NCBI GenBank assembly: GCA_034678415.1
Contig: JAXDBV010000072.1
Coordinates: 1 to 10,722 of the forward strand
DNA from: JAXDBV01 sp034678415
GTDB lineage: Bacteria > Bacteroidota > Bacteroidia > Bacteroidales > VadinHA17
DNA: 10,722 nt
Direction: 5' to 3'
A program made the position numbers and the translations under genes. The notes beneath the pieces were generated by a model, which had not been told where the DNA came from, made no database searches, and saw nothing but the letters and a program-made list of their open reading frames with translations. Position 1 is the stretch's first letter. Each line of letters opens with the position of its first letter. Of the stretch, positions 1 through 6,430 are shown one piece after another.

Positions 1-303
1 TATACTACCAACAGGAGGGTGTGGGAATATGATGATAAATTCAAGGAATACCTGGAAAAAACACGGTCAATGGCCATCGATATGGAATGTGCCACTCTGT
101 TTACGGTAGGTTTTGTGAATGAGATACCCACGGGCGCTCTCCTCCTCGTTTCAGATCAGCCTATGATCTCCGAGGGTGTGAAAACGCAGGAAAGCGATAA
201 GCTCGTGACAGAGAAGTACGTTGAGGATCACCTGAGGATCGGTATCAGCGCCCTGGTTGAGATCAAGAGCGATGGGGTATCGGTTAAACACCTGAGATTT
301 TAA
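1..303 (+). CDS. amn: AMP nucleosidase, C-terminal part (5' end outside window)
   Basis: The open frame enters from the left edge in frame 1 and ends at TAA 301-303, giving the last 100 residues. AMP nucleosidase hydrolyses the N-glycosidic bond of AMP to adenine and ribose 5-phosphate and acts in the cytoplasm in purine salvage. Seen in the sequence: an N-terminal YTTNRRVWEYD stretch, then SMAIDMECATLF, GALLLVSDQPM, EGVKTQESD and a terminal SVKHLRF, all of which I recall as the conserved C-terminal half of Amn within the nucleoside phosphorylase (PNP/UDP) fold. The DMECATLF segment matches the PNP-family region where an acidic residue and Met-Glu contact the ribose. The GTG at 19 is only an internal Val codon, since the same frame is open to base 1. 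holA starts 9 bp downstream, so it is probably the first visible gene of a (+) operon. Only the missing 5' part is in doubt. Confidence 0.93.
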   Translation, partial: YTTNRRVWEYDDKFKEYLEKTRSMAIDMECATLFTVGFVNEIPTGALLLVSDQPMISEGVKTQESDKLVTEKYVEDHLRIGISALVEIKSDGVSVKHLRF

Positions 304-312
304 TATGTTCCC

Positions 313-1314
313 ATGACGGCCGAGGAAATAATCGCACAACTGAAGAAAAGGGAATACAATCCCGTTTATCTCCTCCATGGAGAAGAATCATACTTTATTG
401 ATATCATCACAGATCACATCCTTACCCATGTGTTGACGGAGGAGGAAAAAACCTTTAACCAGGTTGTGCTGTACGGAAAAGACACCGATGCAGGAATAGT
501 TATCGATGCCTGCAGGAGATATCCCATGATGTCGGCACACCAGGTCGTGGTATTAAAAGAAGCACAGGAGATGAAGGATTTTGACAATCTGTTGGTGTAT
601 CTTGAGCATCCGCTGAAATCTACCATACTGGTCATCAATTACAAACATAAGCCACTGGACAGGCGCAAAAAGGTATACAAGGTAATAGAGAAGAACGGAG
701 TGATCTTCAATTCACCGAGGTTGTACGAAAACAAAATCCCGGCATGGATTGACCATTACCTCACTGACAGGGGGTACATGGTGGAGCCGGGGGTTGGTCT
801 GCTCCTGACCGATCATCTGGGTAACGATCTGGGCAAAATCACGAATGAGATCGATAAACTAATCATTGTCCTGCCTCCTTCGGAAAAGCACATCAGGTTG
901 ATCCATATTGAGAAATACATCGGTATCAGCAAGGACTACAACAATTTCGAGCTTCACAGGGCGCTGGTAAAAAGGGATGTGGTAAAGGCTAACCGAATAA
1001 TAAGATATTTCGCGGAGAATCAAAAAGATAATCATATATCGGTCACGCTTTCCTCGCTCTTCTTTTTCTTTAACAAGGTACTGATGTATCATTTTCTAAA
1101 AGATAAATCGAGGAATAATGCCGCTTCGGAGCTGGGCATTTCAACCTATTTTGTTCATGAATATGAAGCGGCAGCCAGGATATACCCTCCTGCTAAAATT
1201 ACCAGCATCATTTCGATGTTAAGGGATTATGACATGAAGTCAAAGGGTAGTCGCAATGTCTCATCCACGGCGGGTGACCTTCTGAAGGAACTGATATATC
1301 GTATTATGCACTGA
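313..1314 (+). CDS. holA: DNA polymerase III subunit delta
   Basis: This is the delta subunit of the clamp-loader complex, which opens the beta sliding clamp so that it can be loaded on primed DNA. Length is 333 aa, normal for the family (about 330-350). The N-terminal AAA+-like domain begins with NPVYLLHGEESYFID (residues 16-30), the degenerate nucleotide-site region of delta; it lacks a true Walker A, as expected of a subunit that does not hydrolyse ATP. Residues 69-87 (RYPMMSAHQVVVLKEAQEM) correspond to the 'P-F-x-x-R-R-v-V-v-l' beta-clamp interaction region. LTDHLGNDLGKITNEIDKL (about 166-184) is the usual LxxxxGxDLxxLxxELeKL signature. The C-terminal third is helical, the collar domain. 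The ATG at 313 is chosen because it gives the full conserved N-terminus; an ATG at 305 is out of frame and stops at once. It sits between amn and the rhomboid gene with gaps of 9 and 8 bp. Confidence 0.93.
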   Translation: MTAEEIIAQLKKREYNPVYLLHGEESYFIDIITDHILTHVLTEEEKTFNQVVLYGKDTDAGIVIDACRRYPMMSAHQVVVLKEAQEMKDFDNLLVYLEHPLKSTILVINYKHKPLDRRKKVYKVIEKNGVIFNSPRLYENKIPAWIDHYLTDRGYMVEPGVGLLLTDHLGNDLGKITNEIDKLIIVLPPSEKHIRLIHIEKYIGISKDYNNFELHRALVKRDVVKANRIIRYFAENQKDNHISVTLSSLFFFFNKVLMYHFLKDKSRNNAASELGISTYFVHEYEAAARIYPPAKITSIISMLRDYDMKSKGSRNVSSTAGDLLKELIYRIMH

Positions 1315-1322
1315 ACACTGCC

Positions 1323-1940
1323 ATGACAATATTTTTTGTTATCGTCATTACCCTCACTTCTATTCTGGCCTTCAGAAAGCCGGAAATATTCGGATTCCTG
1401 CAATTCAATCCCTACCTGGTGGTACACAAGAAGCAGGTACACAGGCTGATCAGCCACGGATTGGTGCACGCCGACTGGATGCATCTGATTATCAACATGC
1501 TGGTTTTTTATTCCTTTGGAACGGCCATAGAGAATTATTTTTCACAACTAGCATCCTCCGGCATCATATCAAGTCCTCATCTCCATTTCTCCTTATTGTT
1601 CCTCTTATCCCTGGTCATTTCTTCCACAACTACTCTCGTGAAATACCGGTCTGAGCCGTACTATAATGCGGTAGGAGCTTCAGGAGCCGTATCAGCATTT
1701 GTATTTGCCAGTATATTTTTTGCACCATGGCAAACCCTGTTATTTTACTTCATCCCCATCCCCGGAATCATTTTTGGAGTGATCTACCTGGTGTATTCAC
1801 AATACATGAGTCGTCGCGACCGTGATCATATCAACCATGACGCACATTTTCTCGGAGCGGTGTTCGGATTTCTTTATCCCCTTTTTATCGATCCGTCTCT
1901 ATTCACCTTCTTCCTTCACCAACTTGTTCAACTGCGATGA
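1323..1940 (+). CDS. Rhomboid-family intramembrane serine protease
   Basis: A 205-aa polytopic membrane protein with the hallmarks of rhomboid peptidases, which cleave transmembrane segments of substrates within the bilayer. Seen: HxxxN in the second hydrophobic segment (His54, Asn58, in DWMHLIINML), the nucleophile motif GASG (Gly118-Gly121, Ser120), and the catalytic-dyad His175 in HDAHFLGAVFG of the last core helix. About six hydrophobic segments can be drawn: 1-16, 50-68, 86-105, 115-133, 138-158 and 174-190. All catalytic residues are present, so an active protease is expected. There is no cytosolic or zinc-ribbon extension. It follows holA by 8 bp, and its TGA overlaps the ATG of the HAD phosphatase gene (ATGA, 1937-1940), suggesting co-transcription and coupling. 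The substrate cannot be inferred; holA and the HAD gene offer no obvious functional link. Confidence 0.92.
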   Translation: MTIFFVIVITLTSILAFRKPEIFGFLQFNPYLVVHKKQVHRLISHGLVHADWMHLIINMLVFYSFGTAIENYFSQLASSGIISSPHLHFSLLFLLSLVISSTTTLVKYRSEPYYNAVGASGAVSAFVFASIFFAPWQTLLFYFIPIPGIIFGVIYLVYSQYMSRRDRDHINHDAHFLGAVFGFLYPLFIDPSLFTFFLHQLVQLR

Positions 1941-2422
1941 ATAAAGCTGTTTTTCTTGACCGTGACGGAGTGATCAACCGGGAGATGGGGGAGTACACTT
2001 TCAGGGAGAGTGATTTTCACTTCAACGAGGGCATTGAGAAAGCTCTCAGAACGCTTCAGGAGAGGGGTTTTCTGATCATTGTGATAACGAACCAGGGGGG
2101 AATAGCGAAAGGGATTTATTCAAGGGAAGATGTGGAGAGATTGCACCTGCTGATGACCAGACACCTGGAAAAGCATGGTATTCACCTTACCGGGATATAC
2201 TATTGTCCCCATCATTCAGATATGGAAGCCTGTCTTTGCAGGAAGCCGGGGACCCTGTTGCTTGAGAAAGCCCTGTCGCGTTTCCATATTGACCGGTCAC
2301 AGTCCTACTTTATCGGTGATCATGATCGCGACATGCAGTCAGCAGAGGAGGCCGGTATCCGTGGCATCAGGATAACACCGAATCAAAATCTTGAAACCAT
2401 CCTTCATCGGATAGGTCAATAG
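1937..2422 (+). CDS. HAD-IIIA phosphatase, GmhB / HisB-N type
   Basis: A 161-aa cytoplasmic HAD-superfamily phosphatase with no cap domain. Motif I is FLDRDGVIN (Asp8 nucleophile, Asp10 acid/base), motif II is ITNQGGIAKG (Thr51), motif III includes Lys103 in CRKPG, and motif IV is GDHDRDM (Asp128, Asp132). A zinc-loop signature is complete: Cys90-Pro-His92 and Cys99-x-Cys101. These ligands are characteristic of D,D-heptose-1,7-bisphosphate 7-phosphatase (GmhB, LPS heptose pathway) and of the histidinol-phosphatase domain of HisB. The loop between Cys90 and Cys99 is short, as in HisB-N; in GmhB it is usually longer. No his genes are visible, so substrate is unresolved between heptose bisphosphate, histidinol phosphate and another sugar phosphate. 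Start ATG at 1937 overlaps the rhomboid stop by 4 bp. The gene ends 10 bp from the convergent yqgE stop. Confidence 0.88.
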   Translation: MNKAVFLDRDGVINREMGEYTFRESDFHFNEGIEKALRTLQERGFLIIVITNQGGIAKGIYSREDVERLHLLMTRHLEKHGIHLTGIYYCPHHSDMEACLCRKPGTLLLEKALSRFHIDRSQSYFIGDHDRDMQSAEEAGIRGIRITPNQNLETILHRIGQ

Positions 2423-2432
2423 AAGGCAAGGA

Positions 2433-3026
2433 TCAGTTATTGGCAGGATTATCGGGGAAGCTGGCCCAGATACGGTATTTCTTCTCCTTCATATCTTTCA
2501 GGATATTGTTCCATATCTCCTTGTTCACCTGTGTCATGATAAGCTCAGGTTCCACTTCTGTCACCAGCCATGAGTTCTCGGAGATCTCATTCTCAAGCTG
2601 TTTTGGCATCCACCCCGAATAACCCACAAAAAAACGGATTTGCTGCGGACGTATCTTATTACTGATGATCAGGGCTTTGATCACATCGAAATCACCGCCC
2701 CAGCATATATTTTTGTACACCCTGACGCTTTTAGGCACCTTGTCGCCCAGGGTATGAATATAGTGAACGGTATTCGTTCCCACCGGTCCGCCAAGGGATA
2801 CGGGCGATTCAATATCGGGAAAATCTTTCAGCAGATCTGTAACGGGCATGTTTACCGGTTTATTGAGAATGAATCCCACCGACCCTTCCTGATTGTGTTC
2901 GGTAAGAAACACTATGGATCTCTTAAAATACAGATCGCTGAGAAAGGGTTCAGAGATCAGTACCTTTCCCGGCTTAAGCTCCACGTTACCGGATTCAATT
3001 TTAAAAAAATCGTACTTCAGATCCAT
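2433..3026 (-). CDS. yqgE: YqgE/AlgH family protein
   Basis: A 197-aa soluble protein of the YqgE/AlgH (DUF179) family, widespread and without an established biochemical function; AlgH was named from an alginate-regulation phenotype in Pseudomonas. Seen: VLISEPFL (22-29), then a basic/hydrophobic strand, the hallmark GSVGFILNKP (48-57), SLGGPVG (77-83) and FFVGYSGWMPKQL (132-144), followed by a Trp-containing C-terminus. Length fits the family (about 180-200). The short N-terminal extension before VLISEPFL (MDLKYDFFKI...) is what I recall for Bacteroidota members, which supports the ATG at 3026. It is convergent with the HAD phosphatase gene and divergent from the polysaccharide export pair, so it is probably a single-gene transcript. 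A promoter-like element lies just upstream at 3049-3079. No signal peptide or membrane segment is apparent. Confidence 0.93.
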   Translation of the reverse strand: MDLKYDFFKIESGNVELKPGKVLISEPFLSDLYFKRSIVFLTEHNQEGSVGFILNKPVNMPVTDLLKDFPDIESPVSLGGPVGTNTVHYIHTLGDKVPKSVRVYKNICWGGDFDVIKALIISNKIRPQQIRFFVGYSGWMPKQLENEISENSWLVTEVEPELIMTQVNKEIWNNILKDMKEKKYRIWASFPDNPANN

Positions 3027-3048
3027 GGTTACAGACTGAAATCCACAG

Positions 3049-3079
3049 CAAATTAATTATTTTTATACATTATTTCAAA
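3049..3079 (-). promoter_or_regulatory. Putative Bacteroides-type promoter for yqgE
   Basis: Read on the minus strand, TTTG (complement of 3076-3079) is followed after exactly 19 bases by TTAATTTG (complement of 3049-3056). The Bacteroides housekeeping sigma consensus is TTTG, 19-21 bases, TAnnTTTG, so this is a match with one mismatch (second base of the -7 box). Transcription would begin a few bases downstream, giving a leader of roughly 15-20 nt before the ATG at 3026. The region is AT-rich, which raises the chance of a fortuitous match. Confidence 0.4.
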
Positions 3080-3122
3080 AATTGTGTGCGCCAGTTCATA
3101 ACAATGAATACAATCTTTTGAA

Positions 3123-3130
3123 TACCTTTG
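3123..3130 (+). promoter_or_regulatory. Possible -7 box for the polysaccharide export genes
   Basis: TACCTTTG at 3123-3130 is a perfect match to the Bacteroides -7 element TAnnTTTG and lies 47 bp before the ATG at 3178, giving a plausible leader of about 40 nt. No convincing TTTG -33 element is found 19-21 bases upstream (only TTCA at 3095-3098), so the call is weak. The whole 3027-3177 stretch is a divergent, AT-rich intergenic region in which I see no other structure. Confidence 0.3.
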
Positions 3131-3177
3131 TTTTCTGAGTCTTAAAAATAGTAAGCGGTACAACAATATTCAGATTG

Positions 3178-3939
3178 ATGAAATACAGTGCCAAGTATGT
3201 ACTCTTGTTGATCGTTGTTCTGGGATCGTGCACACAGCAGAAAAACCTGATATATCTTCAGAATCTTGACAAGAATAAGCCCGAAGAATATTTCCTGAGG
3301 ACTTCTGTTGAATACCGCATTCAGTACCAGGATATACTATACATCAGGATCCTTACAGATAATGCCGAACTGACGGAGTTTTTCAATTTCCATACACAGA
3401 CCAATCTGATACAGAACGAGGCCAGCATCTACCTAAACGGATATGTGGTTAATGATTCGGGGTACGTGGAAGTTCCCTTCATCGGGAGCATTTATGTTCT
3501 GTCGGAAACAGTAGAAAGTGTCAAGGATAAGCTTACCGAACGTGCCAAGGCATATCTCAAGAACCCTGTTATCATCGTCAAGCTCATCAGTTTCAAGTTC
3601 ACTGTTGTGGGAGAAGTGAATGTGCCGGGCGTTTATCGGAACTATAACAACCAGCTGACGGTGCTGGAAGCCATTGGAATGGCCGGAGATATCACTGCCT
3701 ATGGTGACAGGAAAAACATACTGGTGGTAAGGCTGACCGATGAGGGTACAAAAACGTTTCGCCTGAACCTACTGGATAAGAATATCCTTTCATCGGAAGG
3801 ATATTATTTGCTCCCCAATGATGTGGTTTACGTGGAACCCAGAATAAGCAGGATATTCCAGATCAATATTCCTAATGTGACCTTTGCCTTGTCCCTGTTA
3901 AGCACCCTGCTTCTTATTACCACTTATATCAGACCCTGA
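3178..3939 (+). CDS. Polysaccharide export outer-membrane lipoprotein (Wza/OPX family)
   Basis: A 253-aa outer-membrane polysaccharide export protein, expected to form the exit channel for an exopolysaccharide or capsule together with the Wzc-like partner just downstream. Seen: a lipoprotein signal (basic start, hydrophobic core, lipobox LGSC with Cys18), a poly-export domain (about 47-137, from YRIQYQDILYIRIL to the LKNPVIIVKL strand), an SLBB domain (about 140-190, with VVGEVNVPGVY and LTVLEAIGMAGD), and a C-terminal hydrophobic helix (about 233-250). That helix is in the position of the membrane-spanning helix of Wza. It has one SLBB domain, so it is a short OPX form compared with Wza (about 380 aa). 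The start is put at ATG 3178; a TTG one codon upstream (3175) is less likely. The residues after Cys18 (TQQKN) lack the acidic surface-export signal described in Bacteroidota lipoproteins. Its TGA overlaps the next ATG by one base. Confidence 0.92.
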   Translation: MKYSAKYVLLLIVVLGSCTQQKNLIYLQNLDKNKPEEYFLRTSVEYRIQYQDILYIRILTDNAELTEFFNFHTQTNLIQNEASIYLNGYVVNDSGYVEVPFIGSIYVLSETVESVKDKLTERAKAYLKNPVIIVKLISFKFTVVGEVNVPGVYRNYNNQLTVLEAIGMAGDITAYGDRKNILVVRLTDEGTKTFRLNLLDKNILSSEGYYLLPNDVVYVEPRISRIFQINIPNVTFALSLLSTLLLITTYIRP

Positions 3940-6374
3940 TGGATTACAATGACGAGAGATATTATCAGGAAGAGAACATTGATATAAAAAAGTTCCTGTT
4001 CAAAATTCTGGCCAACTGGTACTGGTTTGCCATTTCACTTTTTGTTGCGCTTACCGTTGCCTATCTGGTGAATCGTTATTCGGAGCCGGTATACAGTGTA
4101 AGTTCAACCATTATTGTCAAAGGGGATCAGAAAAGCAGGGTTGGTGCGGAACGATTCCTGGAAGGGATGGAAATCGTCCAGACAATGAATACCCTGCAGG
4201 ATGAAATAGCCATCCTGTCATCATACAAAATGACAAATATGACCCTGAACCGATTGAAGGATTTTGAAATATCATATGTTCTTGTGGGCAGGCGGGGGAT
4301 CAAGGAGGCAAAACTTTATAACCGTTCTCCCTTCGAGGTGGTATATGATACTACCCATTTACAGATGCGCGGATATAAGGTGTTTATACACCTGATTGAT
4401 GACAAGAGATACCGGTTACAGATCAATGAATCAATGGGAGTCGATCAGGTCATGAACTACGGTGAACCTTTTATAAATGATCGGTTCAGCTTCGTTATCC
4501 GCTTGCGTGATCCTGAGAACTTCAGCCTCGCCCAGTGGAGCTCCAGGAAATTTTACTTTGTTATCAACGACCTGACGGTCCTCACCAACTATTACCGGGG
4601 CAAACTATCCATCGTTGAAAACGACAAGAAAGGATCCGTGCTGACCCTTACAACCACAGGGTATGTAGCTCAACAGGAGGTGGATTACTTGAACATGCTT
4701 ACCCGTGTATACATCGAAAGGGGATTGGATGATAAAAACAAGATGGCGGTGAATACGATTGAATTCATCGACCATCAGCTGACGGAAGTAGTAGATTCCC
4801 TTCGGCAGGTGGAAAGAACGCTGCAGAACTTCAGGAGAACCAACAAAATCATTGATATCAGCAAGGAAGGATCATCCGTCTTTGAACAGTTGGAAATGCT
4901 GCAGAATGAAAAAGCACTGCTGAACATGCAGATGAAGTATTATGATCATGTTCTGAGTTATATCGAAGAAAAAAAGGATTTCAGGGATATCATCGCACCT
5001 TCGGTCATGGGGATCAGCGATCCTATTTTCACCGGTTTGATTAACCGTATGATCGGATTGTATACGGAGAGGAGCGCTTTAGCGTACAGTGCACAGGAAT
5101 TTAATCCCTCGTTACGGATTCTCGAACAGCAAATCGCTGATGGCCGCCAAACGCTCCTTGAGAATGTGGGAAACATGATCAAAGCTGCTAGGATCACTCA
5201 GGCGGATTTTGACGACAGGATGTCGGAGGTTGAAAAGGAAATAAACAAATTGCCCGTCACAGAGAGGGAACTGATAGGCATCCAAAGGAAATTTGAGGTC
5301 AACAACAACATTTACACATATCTGCTCCAAAAGAGGGCCGAAGCCGGAATTGCAAAAGCGTCAAATATTGAGGACAGCAAGGTGCTCGATGAGGCAAGGA
5401 TCGAGAACGCACATAAGATCAGGCCCAAGAGTTCTCTGAACTACACGGTTGCGCTGGTGCTGGGATTGATGATACCCATATTGGTCATCCTGTTATTCGA
5501 TTTCTTCAATAACCGTATCATGGATAAGAAGGATATTGAAGAGAACACCCGTATACCGGTGATCGGTTCCATCGGTCATAATAAAACCGATTCGGACATA
5601 CCTGTGCTCATAAAGCCCAAATCATCCATTGCCGAATCGTTCCGCGCCCTCAGGACGAACATACAGTTCATGCTTGCCGAGCCTCATAAGAAGGTCATCG
5701 CTGTATCATCCACCATCAGCGGTGAGGGAAAAACATTTGTTGCCATGAACCTGGCAACCATTGTTGCCACCTCGAACAGGAAAACACTGCTGGTAGGCAT
5801 TGATATGAGGAAACCCAAACTGCACAGGGATCTGAATGTGCCTAACGATATTGGTCTCAGTACATACCTGATCAGGCAGAATAGCATCGATGAGCTGGTC
5901 ATCCATACGGAGATTGAACACCTTGATGTGGTTACCTCAGGCCCTGTACCACCAAATCCTGCGGAGCTGCTGGAGACCGACCGGATGGAAGAATTCATCG
6001 AGACCATGAAACAGCGATATGATTATATCATTCTGGATTCACCACCTGTGGCTATTGTAACCGATGCAATCCTCCTTACAAAATATGCCGATACAACTCT
6101 CTTTGTGGTCAGGCATAACTACTCCCATAAAAACGTGCTGGTATTCCTCGATGAGATCTATAAAAAACAGGATATCAAAAATGTGTGCCTTCTGATCAAT
6201 GACATCAAGCTACCGGGGTACTATGGTTACGGCTATGGCTACGGATACGGCTATGGGTATGGTTATGGATATACCTATAGCTATGGGTATGGAAACGAAT
6301 ACTATGGAGAAGAAGAACAGGCTGAACGGGGAATAATCGGGCGCATTTTTGACTTTCTGCACAGGAAAAAGTAG
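3939..6374 (+). CDS. wzc: Wzc-like polysaccharide co-polymerase with bacterial tyrosine kinase domain
   Basis: An 811-aa inner-membrane protein that couples regulation of polysaccharide chain length and export to autophosphorylation. Order of parts: cytoplasmic N-terminus, TM1 (about 28-45), Wzz domain and long periplasmic coiled-coil region (about 46-430), GNVR-type segment before TM2 (about 439-476), TM2 (about 501-520), then the kinase. The kinase shows the ExxRxxR oligomerisation motif (Glu566, Arg569, Arg572), Walker A SGEGKT (594-599), Walker A' LLVGIDMRKP (617-626, Asp622) and Walker B YIILDSPP (696-703, Asp700). The C-terminus is a tyrosine cluster with 15 Tyr between 761 and 789, mostly as Gly-Tyr pairs, the usual site of autophosphorylation. 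It is translated from TGATG, overlapping the OPX gene. No cognate phosphatase gene (Wzb or PHP type) or glycosyltransferases are in the window. Confidence 0.95.
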   Translation: MDYNDERYYQEENIDIKKFLFKILANWYWFAISLFVALTVAYLVNRYSEPVYSVSSTIIVKGDQKSRVGAERFLEGMEIVQTMNTLQDEIAILSSYKMTNMTLNRLKDFEISYVLVGRRGIKEAKLYNRSPFEVVYDTTHLQMRGYKVFIHLIDDKRYRLQINESMGVDQVMNYGEPFINDRFSFVIRLRDPENFSLAQWSSRKFYFVINDLTVLTNYYRGKLSIVENDKKGSVLTLTTTGYVAQQEVDYLNMLTRVYIERGLDDKNKMAVNTIEFIDHQLTEVVDSLRQVERTLQNFRRTNKIIDISKEGSSVFEQLEMLQNEKALLNMQMKYYDHVLSYIEEKKDFRDIIAPSVMGISDPIFTGLINRMIGLYTERSALAYSAQEFNPSLRILEQQIADGRQTLLENVGNMIKAARITQADFDDRMSEVEKEINKLPVTERELIGIQRKFEVNNNIYTYLLQKRAEAGIAKASNIEDSKVLDEARIENAHKIRPKSSLNYTVALVLGLMIPILVILLFDFFNNRIMDKKDIEENTRIPVIGSIGHNKTDSDIPVLIKPKSSIAESFRALRTNIQFMLAEPHKKVIAVSSTISGEGKTFVAMNLATIVATSNRKTLLVGIDMRKPKLHRDLNVPNDIGLSTYLIRQNSIDELVIHTEIEHLDVVTSGPVPPNPAELLETDRMEEFIETMKQRYDYIILDSPPVAIVTDAILLTKYADTTLFVVRHNYSHKNVLVFLDEIYKKQDIKNVCLLINDIKLPGYYGYGYGYGYGYGYGYGYTYSYGYGNEYYGEEEQAERGIIGRIFDFLHRKK
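6225..6290 (+). repeat. Gly-Tyr dipeptide repeat in the Wzc tail (GGN TAY hexamers)
   Basis: Eight perfect Gly-Tyr units (6225-6272, residues 763-778) are followed by TY, SY and GY to 6290. The glycine codons use all four third bases (GGT, GGC, GGC, GGA, GGC, GGG, GGT, GGA) and the tyrosine codons mix TAC and TAT. The repeat is therefore conserved as protein rather than as identical DNA, which argues against a very recent slippage expansion. Confidence 0.9.
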
Positions 6375-6430
6375 CGTACCTGGTTAACACGTTGATCAAA
6401 TATTCAACCTCTCCTTGCGAAGGACAGCCT

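Noticed and set aside
2640..3056. 138-codon plus-strand frame opposite yqgE.
   Set aside because: Shadow of the conserved YqgE frame; the sequence shows no domain-like features.
6205..6399. His/Ser/Arg-rich minus-strand frame opposite the Gly-Tyr repeat.
   Set aside because: Its repetitive composition is just the reverse complement of the GGN TAY repeat of wzc.
6375..6430. Possible terminator between wzc and the E1 gene: TCCTT-GCG-AAGGA (6412-6424), with TTGATCAA palindrome nearby.
   Set aside because: The stem is only 5 bp and there is no T-run on either side, so it is not convincing as an intrinsic terminator.
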